In this document: positions 49,666 to 60,781 of the stretch, one piece after another | Layout: every line of letters begins with the position of its first letter | Position numbering within the stretch: the stretch's first letter is position 1 | Assembly: GCA_037447655.1 (NCBI GenBank) | Contig: JBBHKE010001165.1 | Coordinates: 62,001-126,000 of the forward strand | DNA from: Zygnema cylindricum | Taxonomy: Eukaryota; Streptophyta; Zygnematophyceae; Zygnematales; Zygnemataceae | Direction of reading: 5' to 3' | DNA: 64,000 bases | The notes under the pieces: model-generated | What the model was told of the DNA's origin: nothing | Database searches by the model: none | The model's input: the letters and a program-made list of their open reading frames with translations, nothing else | Position numbers and translations under genes: made by a program

Positions 49666-52475
49666 CTATAAAAGGAATTCCGTCTCTTTCGCATCAGAGA
49701 CGAAATAAATGAATTTGAATTCTCTCCACCAATTTCGTCATAAGAAAGCCGATTTGGTTTCTTTTCTCTATTCTCTCGAGTACTCCGTCTAAGAACCAGA
49801 ACTTGTTCCACATTTTGCTCCTCCTCGTCCACATTCGGTAAACTCGATTTTGAGCTCGAAGATTTTTGACTTTTCGTCGACATTTTGGAATTACAGCTCA
49901 CATTACTCCGAACATCAATGTCAATGTCCAATTTCTCCGAACGCGAATCAACATTTGATTTTCCCTTCTTGATGTTATCAATGGATTCAGGCTCCTCATC
50001 CGAATCCGAGTCCTCAATTTCCGGGAAATTAGTAACATCGTCTACCTCATAAAAATCAAGATTCTTCTTCAATTCCGCCGATTTCTCAATAACCGATTTT
50101 AAGTCTTCATGAAAATTAACATTTCGGGATTTTTCCACAATACGACGAACTGGATCGAATACACGATAAATATTTCTTTTCGTACTATAGCCCACGAAAA
50201 TTCCGGGCCAACTTCTCGCCGCAAATTTTCCTTTCCTTTTCACTTGATCCACATAAACCGTAGCATGACATCCCCAAATTCGGAGATGATGGAGGGCCGG
50301 TTTGCGCCCATAAAGTAATTCGAATGGTGTTTTATCACCGGAAATCGAACTAAGTCTCCGATTACAAATGTAATTGGCCGTGAGGTTAGCATCTCCCCAT
50401 AATGAGATACTTTGACCGGCCGAATGCACCATCGCCTCACCATTTCTTGTAATGTCATATTCTTCCTTTCGGCAACTCCATTCAATTCTGGAGAATAAGA
50501 TGAAGTGAATTGTTGGGTAATTCCTTTCTCCTTACAATACCTCTCGAATGCGATAAATTCGCTCCATTATCCGAACGAACGGCTTTCAATTTTCGCTCGC
50601 ATTGTCTTTCGGCAAATGCATGCCACTCAATAAAAGTTTCAATAGCATCCCATTTCCTCTTCAATAATCGGACCCACAAAAATCTCGAATAATCATCAAC
50701 GATGACCATAATATATCGATTTTCTCCAAGACTCTCCGGCTTAATTTGTCCACATAGATCGACGTGGACAAGCTCCAATAGATGTTGAGCCCGAAATTTC
50801 ACATCCTTAGTTGGATGTGGTTTCCGAATTTGTCGTCCTTGGCTACATCCATCGCAACCATTTACTTTTTCACCGGTAGCAAGATCCAATCCTCTCACAC
50901 ATGCCGTTTTTATCATTCTCCTCAAATTTCCTTCGGATGTATGACACATCCGATGGTGCCATAACGTTAAATCTCCCTTTAATTCCGAGATTTGATTTAG
51001 AATGCCCGTGGAAGAAGCATTCTTCCTCGGTCGCTTCCATAAAAGTCGACTATGCATCGAATTGGTGACTTCGCCTTCGCCGATTAATTTGCCGTCGGCG
51101 CGATATATGCGAATTGTCGAATCGCCTGTGGCAACTACGCTCCCACCGGCGTGCTGAATTTGAGGTACGCTTAGCAAGTTAACGGAACCGTCCGGAATAT
51201 ATAGGGCGCTCAAAAAGCGCGCCTCCGATATTGTTTCGTTTCCAAAATGGTCCCACGTGGGCAAATTCAATCGAACAGTACCCGCTTTATCAACCGTAAT
51301 TGTCTGTCCACTTGCGACCGAAATTAATTTTGGTATGGTAAGAGAACGCATGTCGTCAAACAATGTAGCGTCCGTACACACGTGGTGAGACGCTCCCGTG
51401 TCAATTATCCACTCTTTTTCGCGTGCGTCACTTGGTTCACTTAATGAATCAATAGAGAGGTGGAGACAAGTGAACGTTTGTCCTCCTTCGTCTCCTTCAA
51501 AATTTCCCAAGTCAACGAAATTTCCATGGCTTCCACCATGACCGCCATAGCGTCCACGACCACGACCACTATCACGTCCGCGACCGCGACCACCAAAACC
51601 GCGACCGCCTCTTACTCCTCCGCTACTAAATTTAGAGTAGCATTGTTGGCTCGTGTGGCCTACTTTCCCACAATTGAAGCATTCTCTCTCTTTTTTCGGA
51701 CACGAAGACCAAATATGACCGGGCCGGTTGCAACGGAAACACAAGACGTTGCTACTATCATTTTGGGCGGTCCGAGATCTTGGATTTCCACCTTTATCAA
51801 GCCATTTTCCACGACCTCTCGGACCTCCTCCTTTTCCACCCCCTCTTCCACGGAAATAATGCAAATCCGCGAATTCGGGAGCGGTCACATTCAAAGATCC
51901 CGTGCTCAAGGAGCCCTTTGATTTGATTCCCCTCTCAAATTGGGATTCCAATGCCTTCCAACATCCGTGTGCGGTGCTATGCGTGAGAAAATGATCATGC
52001 ACGGATACCAAACACGTTTGCATTAATCCGGTGATGGCCGCAAGATTCTTTCGCTTCCACAAACGACGAGCCTTCGCATCTCCGACCGGCATTTTCTCTT
52101 CTCCATTGACGACTTTCCAAAGACCTCTCAAAATCAATTGAGCTCGAATATATTTCTTCCACGAAGAGTAATTCGATCCATTGAATACGACGGTCTTTCC
52201 GGGCATCTGAAACATTTCCACTCCTTGAATATCCTCCTCTAAATCGGATTCGTCATCAAGCTTAAGTTTCCCCCTCTTATCTTTCGCTTTCTTTGCCTCC
52301 TCATCACTATCATCGGAATCATCTCCACCTGGATATCATCTCCACCCGGATCGGGATCCAGTCTAAAACGGGTGAATCCATCAATTCTCCTATTCACGTC
52401 GGAGAGCTTTGCATCAATCGCATCAATCCGACGCATAAATTTCTCAAATTGCTCTCGAAATTGATCGTTGGCCAT
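49650..52475 (-). pseudogene. Copia Gag, protease and integrase, broken
   Basis: Gag begins at ATG 52475 (MANDQFREQFEKF); a frameshift near 52310 leads to GSNYSSWKKYIRAQLILRG. Two zinc knuckles (CFRCNRPGHIWSSC, CFNCGKVGHTSQQC) are flanked on both sides by Gly/Arg-rich stretches (GRGGGKGGGPRGRG; GRGRGRDSGRGRGRYGG). Protease: EWIIDTGASHHVC (near 51405). Pre-integrase: LWHHRMCHTSEGNLRR; integrase core: LVHVDLCG, MVIVDDYSRF, AVRSDNG. A frameshift lies near 50520, after which MNGVAERKN and LLYGRKPALHHLRIWGC follow. The last part is acidic and ends near 49650. Confidence 0.88.
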
Positions 52476-52707
52476 CGAACCACCGACACCTTGATTTCGA
52501 TCAACCAAATCCGTGGGGAATGACGAGTCAAATGTGACCCTGGAAAATGTGAATTCTTTTTTTTCTTAAGGAGGATCCTCGGGAGTCGGCAAATTTTCCC
52601 AAAAATTAGAAACGGGGGTAGCTGAGGAGGGAGTGAAAGGGGACTTCTTTTTGTTCTTTCCCCCCATGCGCCAACACTAGACAAGGAGATACCACAATGG
52701 AGCTCTA

Positions 52708-52722
52708 CCTGCTCCGATACCA
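52708..52722 (-). other. Copia primer-binding site
   Basis: TGGTATCGGAGCAGG lies 2 bp inside the 5' LTR and matches the initiator-Met tRNA site except for one base. Confidence 0.88.
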
Positions 52723-52724
52723 AA

Positions 52725-53296
52725 TGAAAGGATCGGTAATAAACTCTGAGCTCACTAAAAAACAATTATAGCAGCAGAAGCATTCAAAATGTAAAACATT
52801 AAATCAACATTGAAGAGACATTTCAAAAATTTCTCATATCAATAAAAATCTAAATTTACAAATTTTGCTCCTCTATCTCCTTGTCTCTACTCCTTGTATT
52901 CCTTACTTAATTGATTAACACACATTTATGGTGTTCCTTAAATACAATACCTGCCATGGAGTGACACGTGTGAGCATGCGCCGCCAAAAAGCCTCTAGAA
53001 ATCTGCCACCTGTCCGCAGATTAGACTAGAACACTCTAAATTTCACTAATGACTGAAACATTGCAAAACGACAAGCTAAGACGAAAGTACTAGACAAAAC
53101 TAGAAGTACTATCGTACTACACTAGACGTACGAAAGTTTTAGACGAGAAACGAAACGACAAATGTTTCGCGGAACATTTAGAACTATATCGAATCGTACG
53201 TTTGAGTACTTTCGGTAAATTCTAGAAAGTATAGTTTTTCTTTCGCGAAATCAAACTGATTCTGCGTGCGTAGGATTCTTTCAATGAATCGTAACA
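52725..53296 (-). repeat. Copia 5' LTR
   Basis: 572 bp, direct repeat of 47512-48082. Confidence 0.93.
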
Positions 53297-53301
53297 TATA
53301 T

Positions 53302-55350
53302 GAACTCTTGTAGAAATCCTTTGACCCAGATGACTTATTTGGCAGCTCAGCAGATAGCCACATATGTAGACTCCATCATAGACTGTGATGTTACCTTCTG
53401 GAACTTGGTGCTCCAACATCATCTTCCATTTCCAACCTTCAATGTATATCCTAAGGTGGATTCCCTAGTAGGAAGCTCTCCATATCTTGCGACGCCCTAT
53501 GTGTTGAAGGTGACTACGGATCCTCCCAAATGCAACTCTAATTCTATGTTCCGACCAAATGCCGCATAAGGTCGCTTAGCGACCTCCCACTCTCTCTTCC
53601 TCGTTTTTTATAGACTCCTAATTATTACTTCAGCCACTCGTGAGTTGTCGTCTCTGGTACAATTCTTGAAGTGGGGTAGATTTCCTAGTACTTCCTTGTA
53701 TGATGGCTGTTATAAAATCCTTTCATTTTGTAACCAGAACTAACGTTCCTTCCTTCTTTCCTTCTTCATTTATTTTCTATTTCTAGAGGTGCAATGCAAC
53801 TTTTTTCCTGAGAGAAGCAAAACCTTTTCAACATATTGCCTATATCTTCCTTCTATGTAATTCTGTTAGCTCTCTTCTGTCAAAAATCGATCAAGTGCTC
53901 CGATAGATGCTCATAAATAACAAGCTCATTAACACAACGGAAGCTTTGAATAAACATATTCCACATAAAACACTCACGGCTCACAACAAAGCATGCCGGC
54001 CAAATATCAAGATATTAAACTGAAGCTTTCTTAATAACAACCTCTCTTTTTTCTTCCCTCAAATCATCTTTTCTCTCTACATCTTAATGTGTCATTCCTT
54101 AAGTCACATAATGCATCTCTACATAGACTGCATGATGCATCTCCCCAGACTGCATACTGAACTGAAAGTAACACACGTTAATATACCTTCTTAACACCGA
54201 CAACTAATGTCCACTTACTCCACTAACTGAAAGCAGACGAGGGCGCCGAAGTCCACATGCGGACGTGCGCCTAATAAAAACATTCAAGCGTGGAAACAGA
54301 GTGACACGCACTAAAACGAACTAGACACGTAAAACGAACTAGACACGTATAGCGCACTAAATAACACAGTCACCAGTGACACGACCAAACTGAACCATCA
54401 TGCAGAAATTATCTATGTACCGGATGGTACTAAACCGCCGTACATTAAACGAACCACAAGTACTCCGATGCAAATCGTCAAGCCATACTCAAAATCGAAT
54501 CGCGCCACGCAATCCCAAATGTCAACAAATCCGCAGACGACCGATTCTTCACATCCAACCAAAACACGATTTCGGCTGATCCGCCGATTCTTCCAATAAT
54601 CCTAACATCTTCTCTCTACCACTTTCTTCCTTAATACCTAGGATACATTCTGCTTCCTTTACACACTTTATTAAAATAATAATCATTTTAAAAAACCTTT
54701 CAACTGGTTTATCTCTACCTTAGATCTACGAACAACCAGCCGACTATGGATATAGAGCATCTTCATTTACGGTTTTTTTTATCGCCTAGATCTAGCACAT
54801 ATACAGAGTGATTGGAACTAAATCAAGCATACCCAGGCTCCGAGAAGAAAAAATGATGTACTTTCGGATGCCATTGTGTAGGAGTTTCCAACCCACACAT
54901 ACACACACATTCTCATAAGATATTCGTTTTTTTTCATCTTTGATTTCCAGTGTATGATGCATTACTGAAATAGAACTACAAAAAAAGTACAAAAACACAT
55001 ATGAGAGCTGAAATTTAGACATATTAAAGCAGGGAAAAGCTACATTCTAAAGAAAATTATTATACTTTTCAGCTGCTAACTTCTGCCTTTTGTTCCCTGT
55101 GACTTGATGGAAAAAACTATCTCCACTCCCTAAGAGTAGAAAAAAAGGAAAAATAGAAAAATATTAAAATCTACATTGCCAGTCCACAAGATTCCACGTC
55201 GATAGACAAAATTTTGAGATACAGAAAGTTTCACCACAAACACAGAAAATAAAATCTCGCCTATGGAAGTCTACGTACTTTGCATAAAATACTACGCCTA
55301 CATACGTTATTTACACCAATTATTTTCAAGGTGAAATGGGAGAATGAGTA
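53302..55350. other. Intergenic, no recognised feature
   Basis: Short frames only (longest 89 codons at 53300). A small repeated ACGAACTAGACACG-type word occurs near 54315-54350. No transposon ends or RNA genes are evident. Confidence 0.5.
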
Positions 55351-55355
55351 TAAGT

Positions 55356-55577
55356 TGTTAAGATTCCTAGAATCGGGGGATAGAATGGACGATCCCAATA
55401 GAGGGATTGATGAGCCGGCCAGGATTTAAACCTGGGACCTTTCACTTAAGCTGCGAACGCACTACCACTGTGCCACCAGCTCGAATGTTACGCTGGTGGG
55501 TCCATTTTTATATAGATTTTTAGTGTGGATTTTACCACAATTCCGGATATCGAGCGCACGTTTCACGTACGTCAACA
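55356..55577 (-). repeat. TRIM-2 3' LTR
   Basis: 222 bp. Carries the T-to-C-type changes that damage the T loop of its tRNA-like unit (TTTAAAT for TTCAAAT). Confidence 0.93.
55412..55482 (-). ncRNA. tRNA-like unit in the TRIM-2 3' LTR
   Basis: Same 71-nt unit as in the other LTR. The anticodon stem TTCGC/GTGAA is fully paired here (one G-T), but the B box is GGTTTAAATCC, with the key C changed. Confidence 0.75.
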
Positions 55578-55631
55578 CCCCCCCTCGAGAGGTAGCCGGT
55601 CATAATAGTCCATGTAAACCTAGTCCCCCTT

Positions 55632-55644
55632 GGCTTCGATACCA
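55632..55644 (-). other. TRIM-2 primer-binding site
   Basis: TGGTATCGAAGCC directly abuts the 5' LTR. It resembles the initiator-Met site TGGTATCAGAGCC with two changes. Confidence 0.85.
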
Positions 55645-55866
55645 TGTTAAGATTCCTAGAATCGGGGGATAGAATGGACGATCCCAATAGAGGGACTGAT
55701 GAGCCGGCCAGGATTTGAACCTGGGACCTTTCACTTAAGCTCCGAACGCACTACCACTGTGCCACCAGCTCGAATGTTACGCTAGTGGGTCCATTTTTAT
55801 ATAGGTTTTTAGTGTGGATTTTACCACAATTCCGGATATCGAGCGCACGTTTCACGTACGTCAACA
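55645..55866 (-). repeat. TRIM-2 5' LTR
   Basis: 222 bp. Contains the TATA-like box and the complete tRNA-like unit. Confidence 0.93.
55701..55771 (-). ncRNA. Complete tRNA-like cloverleaf in the TRIM-2 5' LTR
   Basis: The 71 bases divide exactly as a class I tRNA: acceptor GAGCTGG/CCGGCTC (7 pairs, one G-T), D stem GCAC/GTGC around AGTGGTA, anticodon stem TTCGG/GTGAA (closing pair mismatched in this copy) around AGCTTAA, variable AGGTC, T stem CCAGG/CCTGG around TTCAAAT, then a discriminator A at 55700. The A box TGGCACAGTGG and B box GGTTCAAATCC match the Pol III consensus perfectly. Position 33 is G rather than U and there is no TTTT downstream, so it is not a normal tRNA gene. It is more likely an internal Pol III promoter captured by the retroelement. 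I do not recognise the parent tRNA. Confidence 0.82.
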
Positions 55867-55870
55867 TAAG

Positions 55871-57527
55871 TCAGGGGTCCTCGGTAAGAGGCACAAAAAC
55901 GTCTCCCGCAGTGTTAGAGGAAGTGAAATTGAGAAGAGGGTTGCCGAGAGGGAGTACTAATCTTTTGGCGGTAATATTGAAAAGCATGGCGAATGAGGCA
56001 TACCAGGCTGGAAAAGAGAGGAAGAGAGGGAGAGAGAGGGAGGGAGAGGGAGAGAAATGGGGAAGGGAAAACGTTAACATGGAATTAGATGCGAAGAAGG
56101 GTACAGGCTGGCAAGAGGTTGTATGGGAGGGAGGGCGGGAGAGAGGGAAGGAGGGAGGGAGGGAGGGAGGGAGGGAGGGAGGGAAGGAGGGAGGGAGGGA
56201 CAGAGGGAGGGACAGAGGGAGGAAGAGAAAGAGAATATGAACAATCGGATGGCAACAGGTTACTTACAAGAAGCAAAATAAGTCAAAACAAAAAACCCTC
56301 TCCTTCTCCCTCACCTGCGCATGAGGCAATAATGCCTATATATCCTCCGGCTATCATCCAACCGGTACTTGGGAGGAAGTTTCCTATCACCAGAAAAATT
56401 ACGGAGATTTCTATGAATAAAAATGCGACAAATATCGCCGCTGAAACCAATGCGGCGGTTATTGTCATATAAGTGTGAAAAAATAAAAGGCCTACGAGTA
56501 GCCAGCCAAAAGATTTGGTAAGACTGATTGATGGGGGGATCTGCATTTGAGAACCGGAAAGTCAATGAAAACGAGAGAAAAAAAAAAAAAAAAAAAAAAA
56601 AAGGCAATCGTGAGAATCAACAGAAATGTAGAACTTAGTTAGAGTTGAGAGTGAAATTTTGGCCAAGAAGATTTTGGGTTCTCCAATTTTTTTTGGGAAT
56701 TTGGTGCAAAAGGAAAAAATGTGCATTTGCGACAAGAGATGTTTGAAAGGATGGTGAGATTTCATTTACCGGAAATCTGGTTTTTTTGTCTTTTTTGTAA
56801 TGTTTGGATAAAATGTTATGATATAAAAAAATTTAATATCTATGATGTTGACAGTACTGGACTGTAAATTTAAGTTGTAAAATGTCATATTACTACATTT
56901 AATACAGATGTCTAACATTAAATCAGTAATTTCAATTATCTGGTACTTAAAACTTACAATTTCGTATTTTAGTTGTCTGATACTTCTAAAAACACATTGA
57001 CACTCCAATGCTGAATTTTGAAAGACCCAATATCAAAATCGGAAGTATAATATTCCAGAGTTAAATCCACAGTTTTCCAAATTCTTTTTGAGTTCACTAA
57101 TGCACAAAATTGCAAACTAAAAACCCAATTTTGCGCATGTGCATTTTAACAAATCCCAAAAAGCATACCAGTCCCAAAAGTGCGAGCACAATGAAAAATC
57201 CGACGCTCAACCAGAATCCTCCGTAAGTCGAAAACGCCGTGGCTCCAAAGACATTATTTCTCATAAATTCCCACATTCCCGCCAATAGCAAGACAAGACC
57301 TCCACAGAAAATGGCAGGGCCCACCCACACCAATTCCGGTGCCCAGCCTGCCACAAACAATGTGCCACGTGTCAGCTCTATATTGACAGATTTCTGTCAA
57401 CATCATTTTGTGTGATGTCTTTCCAGCTTGGGGCTGTTCACACGTTATGCCACATGGTATCACATGCCACGTGGCAGCATATTCCGCGTGGCATGTTTCG
57501 AATGCACAGCACTTGCGATATGTCACC

Positions 57528-57594
<67 letters not shown>

Positions 57595-58431
57595 GATTCC
57601 GAGCGAAATCAGTTTGAGCAATATTTTTTTAAGATGCCAGTTTGGACAGAAATTGTGTCACGTGGCGGTCCAGGATTGCCCAATTTTCCTCCATCTTTCA
57701 ACACGCATTTTTTGGATTTTAGTGATACACTATTATGCCACGTGTCAATTGGGGATGTCGATAAGCAGAATGAACTCCACATTTTGAGTTTTTTGACACC
57801 CTAATAATCAAGTATTAGTGAAATAATGCTAATTTGGTGAACACAAATGATTTTACTTACTTCAAAAAAAAAAAACAAACATCAAGTAATAACAAGACAT
57901 GGACTTAAGCATGCTTAATTCTAATTTTAACATTATGGTGAAACAGCACAACTTTTACCCCCAAAGTATGTTTTTTAGTGAAAAATATAATGTTTGAGTA
58001 TTTCTTACCTGGTTAACGACCGCCGTAACTCTCAGAATCCAGTCAACAAAAAATGATATAAAAAAAATGAGTAACCAAACCCATTTCCCTTTTCTCTATG
58101 TCTCTTCTGTCCATTATCTTTAATCCAATCCTTTTTTTCCTTTACCCAACAATTCCAAAATTGAATTTCCCATACATTCTCTCAAAAAAAGGTAATAAAA
58201 AAATGAGTAACCATACCCATTTTACTTTTCCCTTTCTTTTTTGTCCTTAATATTAAATCCAATGTCTTTTTTTTTAAATTCCAAAATCCAGTTTTCCCCA
58301 CACATTCTCTCACCTGCATTATGAGCGGATAAAAGAAAAGTAGTAAAAGCGAAAGCAGACAATCCCAAAGGACCTGGGTCACAGATCGCGTCCCTCTCCA
58401 CCGTCACTCTTGTACTCTTTGTCTCCGCCAT
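55871..58431 (-). CDS. GPR1/FUN34/YaaH (AceTr) family membrane transporter, gene 2
   Basis: Exons 58431-58314, 57347-57169, 56540-56315 and 56007-55871: 118, 179, 226 and 137 bases, exactly the lengths of gene 1, also encoding 219 residues. Signature region DPGPLGLSAFAFTTFLLS, then GWAPELVWVGPAIFCGG, GMWEFMRNNVFGATAFS, FGWLLVGLLFFHTYMTITAA, IGNFLPSTGWMIAGGY and, near the end, VLPLGNPLL. This is more like bacterial SatP than gene 1 is in several positions (TTFLL, TAFSTYG, VLPLG). Six membrane segments are expected; acetate or a similar acid is a likely but unproven substrate. A G-box lies upstream (58489-58504) and several more in intron 1. TRIM-2 is inserted at the stop codon. Confidence 0.88.
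57364..57748. promoter_or_regulatory. G-box/ABRE-like motifs in AceTr gene 2 intron 1
   Basis: On the gene's strand, GACACGTGGCACATT lies 12 bp before the exon 2 acceptor (57362-57376). It is the same 15-mer that is amplified at this position in gene 1. Further CACGTG-type sites are at 57467-57475, 57658-57667 and 57737-57746. Confidence 0.55.
57532..57592. repeat. (AG)n microsatellite in AceTr gene 2 intron 1
   Basis: About 30 AG dinucleotides on the plus strand. Intron 3 of the same gene carries a GGGA/GGAG repeat (56130-56230), so the sense strand of both introns is pyrimidine-rich. Confidence 0.95.
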
Positions 58432-58488
58432 GGATTTTTTTTTTTTTGTCTCTTTTCCTTGAGGATCGTAGTGAGCAGCACGACAAAG

Positions 58489-58504
58489 AGACACGTGGCA
58501 CGTT
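58489..58504. promoter_or_regulatory. G-box upstream of AceTr gene 2
   Basis: AGACACGTGGCACGTTTT lies about 60 bp before the start codon in the probable promoter or 5' UTR. It is the same core as the intron 1 motifs. Confidence 0.45.
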
Positions 58505-58561
58505 TTAGATCTCACCAACAGGTATAGAAAAGAAAAATTGTTTTGGGAAGGGGGAGAGAAA

Positions 58562-58731
<170 letters not shown>

Positions 58732-59242
58732 TGAGAAGGATGCGAGAGAAAGGGTCAGGAGAGGAGGCGTGGAGGGAAACCTATAGGTTTACGGGAAAAC
58801 GTGATCGAAAATATAGGTATGGCCGCGGAAGAGTGCATGTGGCCGCGGAAGGATGCATGTTCAGATGTGGACAAAAGGACAAAACCCTGAACGTATACGA
58901 CAGCCATTGGACAGCGCCTGTCACAGTGACGTTGGAAACAAACCGGGCTCGGCGGTCAGTGTAGGGTTCGGGAACGTACAGATTCCGTAGAGTAATGACA
59001 TTTTGCGACAGGTTGTCACGACTATTTTTTTGCGGTTGATTTTTTCATTTTTTGGTATGGGAGGAAAAATTTTCGACACCTTTTTGGCGGGTTCCGTTAC
59101 AGGTTCGGACGCGGTTTGGGCCTTTTCTCCATAGAGATTAGTTGGCAGTTATTGTACGGAAAACTGTCCCGTCAGGTCAAGTTTTCGCACACGTGGTCTA
59201 TTATGGGTGGTACCACATAAGCTTAACTTAGATACTAAAAAT

Positions 59243-60773
59243 TAGTGTTGGGTATCGGATAAATTCATATCGCGATAATTTCGATATTCAATATATCGTA
59301 TATCGATCGAGTTGACTTCTCGATATATCGTACCGAGACCAACATAAATTATCGCGATATATACGCGATATATGGTATTTTTTAAATTTAATATTTTATT
59401 TTTTAATATAATATGTTATTTTAGCGAAAAAAACAAATTGTCTGATACGCCACGTACGACGTGATTTTCGTTCCGTGACTTAGGGCGTGTCCCCATGTGT
59501 TCAAGTAAGGGTTTTTTTCCCGTCGTTTACACAGAAAATGGGACTTCCTACTTGAAAATATTACGCCGTACGAAAAATGGGCAAAAACTCAAATACATTT
59601 TGCGTCATCTTGGAACTTGAAATGTACGGCGATTTGGCAGTATTATCATCGCGACCCACTTCCAGCACATCTTCACACTTGTAATGAAATCAAATCGTGA
59701 CCTGCTTTTAATCAAAATACTACCCTATTGACGAATAGAAATCTTGGGTTGCACGCGTCAAAAGTTTTCATTTGTCTTTTTGCAGTTGGGAGAATACACG
59801 AAAAAAAAATTGTTTGTCCGTTTGCTTATGTTGTCCACTTGCGGGTGCCTACAAATGTCATTTTGTAGACGTAGACGATTGCTTATGTCGTTCACGTGTG
59901 GGCGTCAACAAATGACAGTCGGCGTCGACAATTGTCCCAGTATGTCAGGAGCTCTTTGCGGCGTACAAATGTCCGCAGTTTGTTCCGAGACGGTTGGCGT
60001 CTACAAATGTCAGCAGTTTGGGTTTCGCAAGTATTGGCGACGTGTACAGCTGCCACATATTCAAAATAATGAACGCGCAAGTAACGATTCACATAGGCAC
60101 ACTTTGAAAAGTACACCGTAAAATCAGCGCTAAATTCCAAAATAACGTTTCAAAATATCGGTTACATGGGGACACGCCCTTAAAGGTAGACGCCGCAAAA
60201 TGTAACCGACAAAAAAGTACAAATTCTGTAATTCATATAATTACTTATTTGGGGTATGGTTACATGAGGAGGTCTCTGTAATAGTACGGACAGCAAAATT
60301 TCTACATCGCGTATCTTTTGTAAACAAGTTTTTGCATACGTGTTTTGATTTGAGTGGTTCCATGTAAGTTGACGATCAAATCTCTAAAATCGTCAAAGAT
60401 TTGAGAACCGACCATTTTCGTATGGAAATCCGTACTTGCATATTAAGTACGTGTACTTGCGTATTATGTAAGTGTACCGCGTCAATGTACCTCAGAGATC
60501 TCCTTCCCTCTGCTGACTTTCAGGAAAAAACCGTATTTCTTTTCGGCAAAAATTTTACGGTCACCGTGTCCGAAGGCACGTGACTTTAGAGAACTGTGAA
60601 AATTTTTATTTTTTTTTATTTTTTAAATGCTTCGATATATTGACGATACGATATATTGGAGATCTATCACGATATTTCGATTTTCAATATATCGAGGCGA
60701 TATATCAATTATCGGGTACCTGAAATTCGATATATATCGAATATTGGCAAATGGTCCTCGATACCCAACACTA
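59243..60773. mobile_element. hAT-like non-autonomous transposon, copy 3 (complete)
   Basis: Ends TAGTGTTGGGTATCGG and CGATACCCAACACTA, flanked by a perfect 8-bp duplication, CTAAAAAT (59235-59242 and 60774-60781). Subterminal ATATCGCGATA and CGATATATCG words form clusters at both ends. Removing the nested element (59483-60179) leaves 834 bp without a transposase frame. Confidence 0.92.
59483..60179. mobile_element. PIF/Harbinger-like MITE nested in hAT copy 3
   Basis: 697 bp with inverted ends GGGCGTGTCCCCATGT and ACATGGGGACACGCCC, flanked by TTA on both sides, the usual 3-bp target of Harbinger elements. Inside, ACAAATGTC-type words recur (59850-60020). No transposase frame. Confidence 0.8.
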
Positions 60774-60781
60774 CTAAAAAT

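Larger units (their letters stand above)
47512..53296 (-). mobile_element. Ty1/copia LTR retrotransposon, complete but mutated
   Basis: LTRs at 47512-48082 and 52725-53296 (571 and 572 bp; minus-strand ends TGTTACG...CCTTTCA) are flanked by a perfect 5-bp duplication, TATAT (47507-47511 and 53297-53301). In minus direction: primer site, gag, protease, integrase, RT, RNase H, polypurine tract. Integrase before RT defines copia. LTRs are about 97% alike by eye. Several frameshifts and stops disable it. The host site lies between the two AceTr genes. Confidence 0.95.
55356..55866 (-). mobile_element. TRIM-2: miniature LTR retrotransposon with a complete tRNA-like unit in each LTR
   Basis: 511 bp, flanked by perfect TAAGT duplications (55351-55355 and 55867-55871). 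The two 222-bp LTRs (55356-55577 and 55645-55866) differ at only 5 sites; minus-strand ends are TGTTGACG and CTTAACA. The 67-bp internal part, in minus direction, is primer site TGGTATCGAAGCC, 40 bp, and polypurine tract CTCTCGAGGGGGGG. A Pol II-type TATATAAAAATGG precedes the tRNA-like unit in each LTR. It encodes no protein. It lies on the same strand as AceTr gene 2 and begins directly after that gene's stop codon. Confidence 0.93.

Noticed and set aside
55701-55771. A genuine cellular tRNA gene
   Set aside because: The unit is present in both LTRs within TSD-bounded ends, has G at position 33, lacks a T-run terminator and has a mismatched anticodon stem in one copy.
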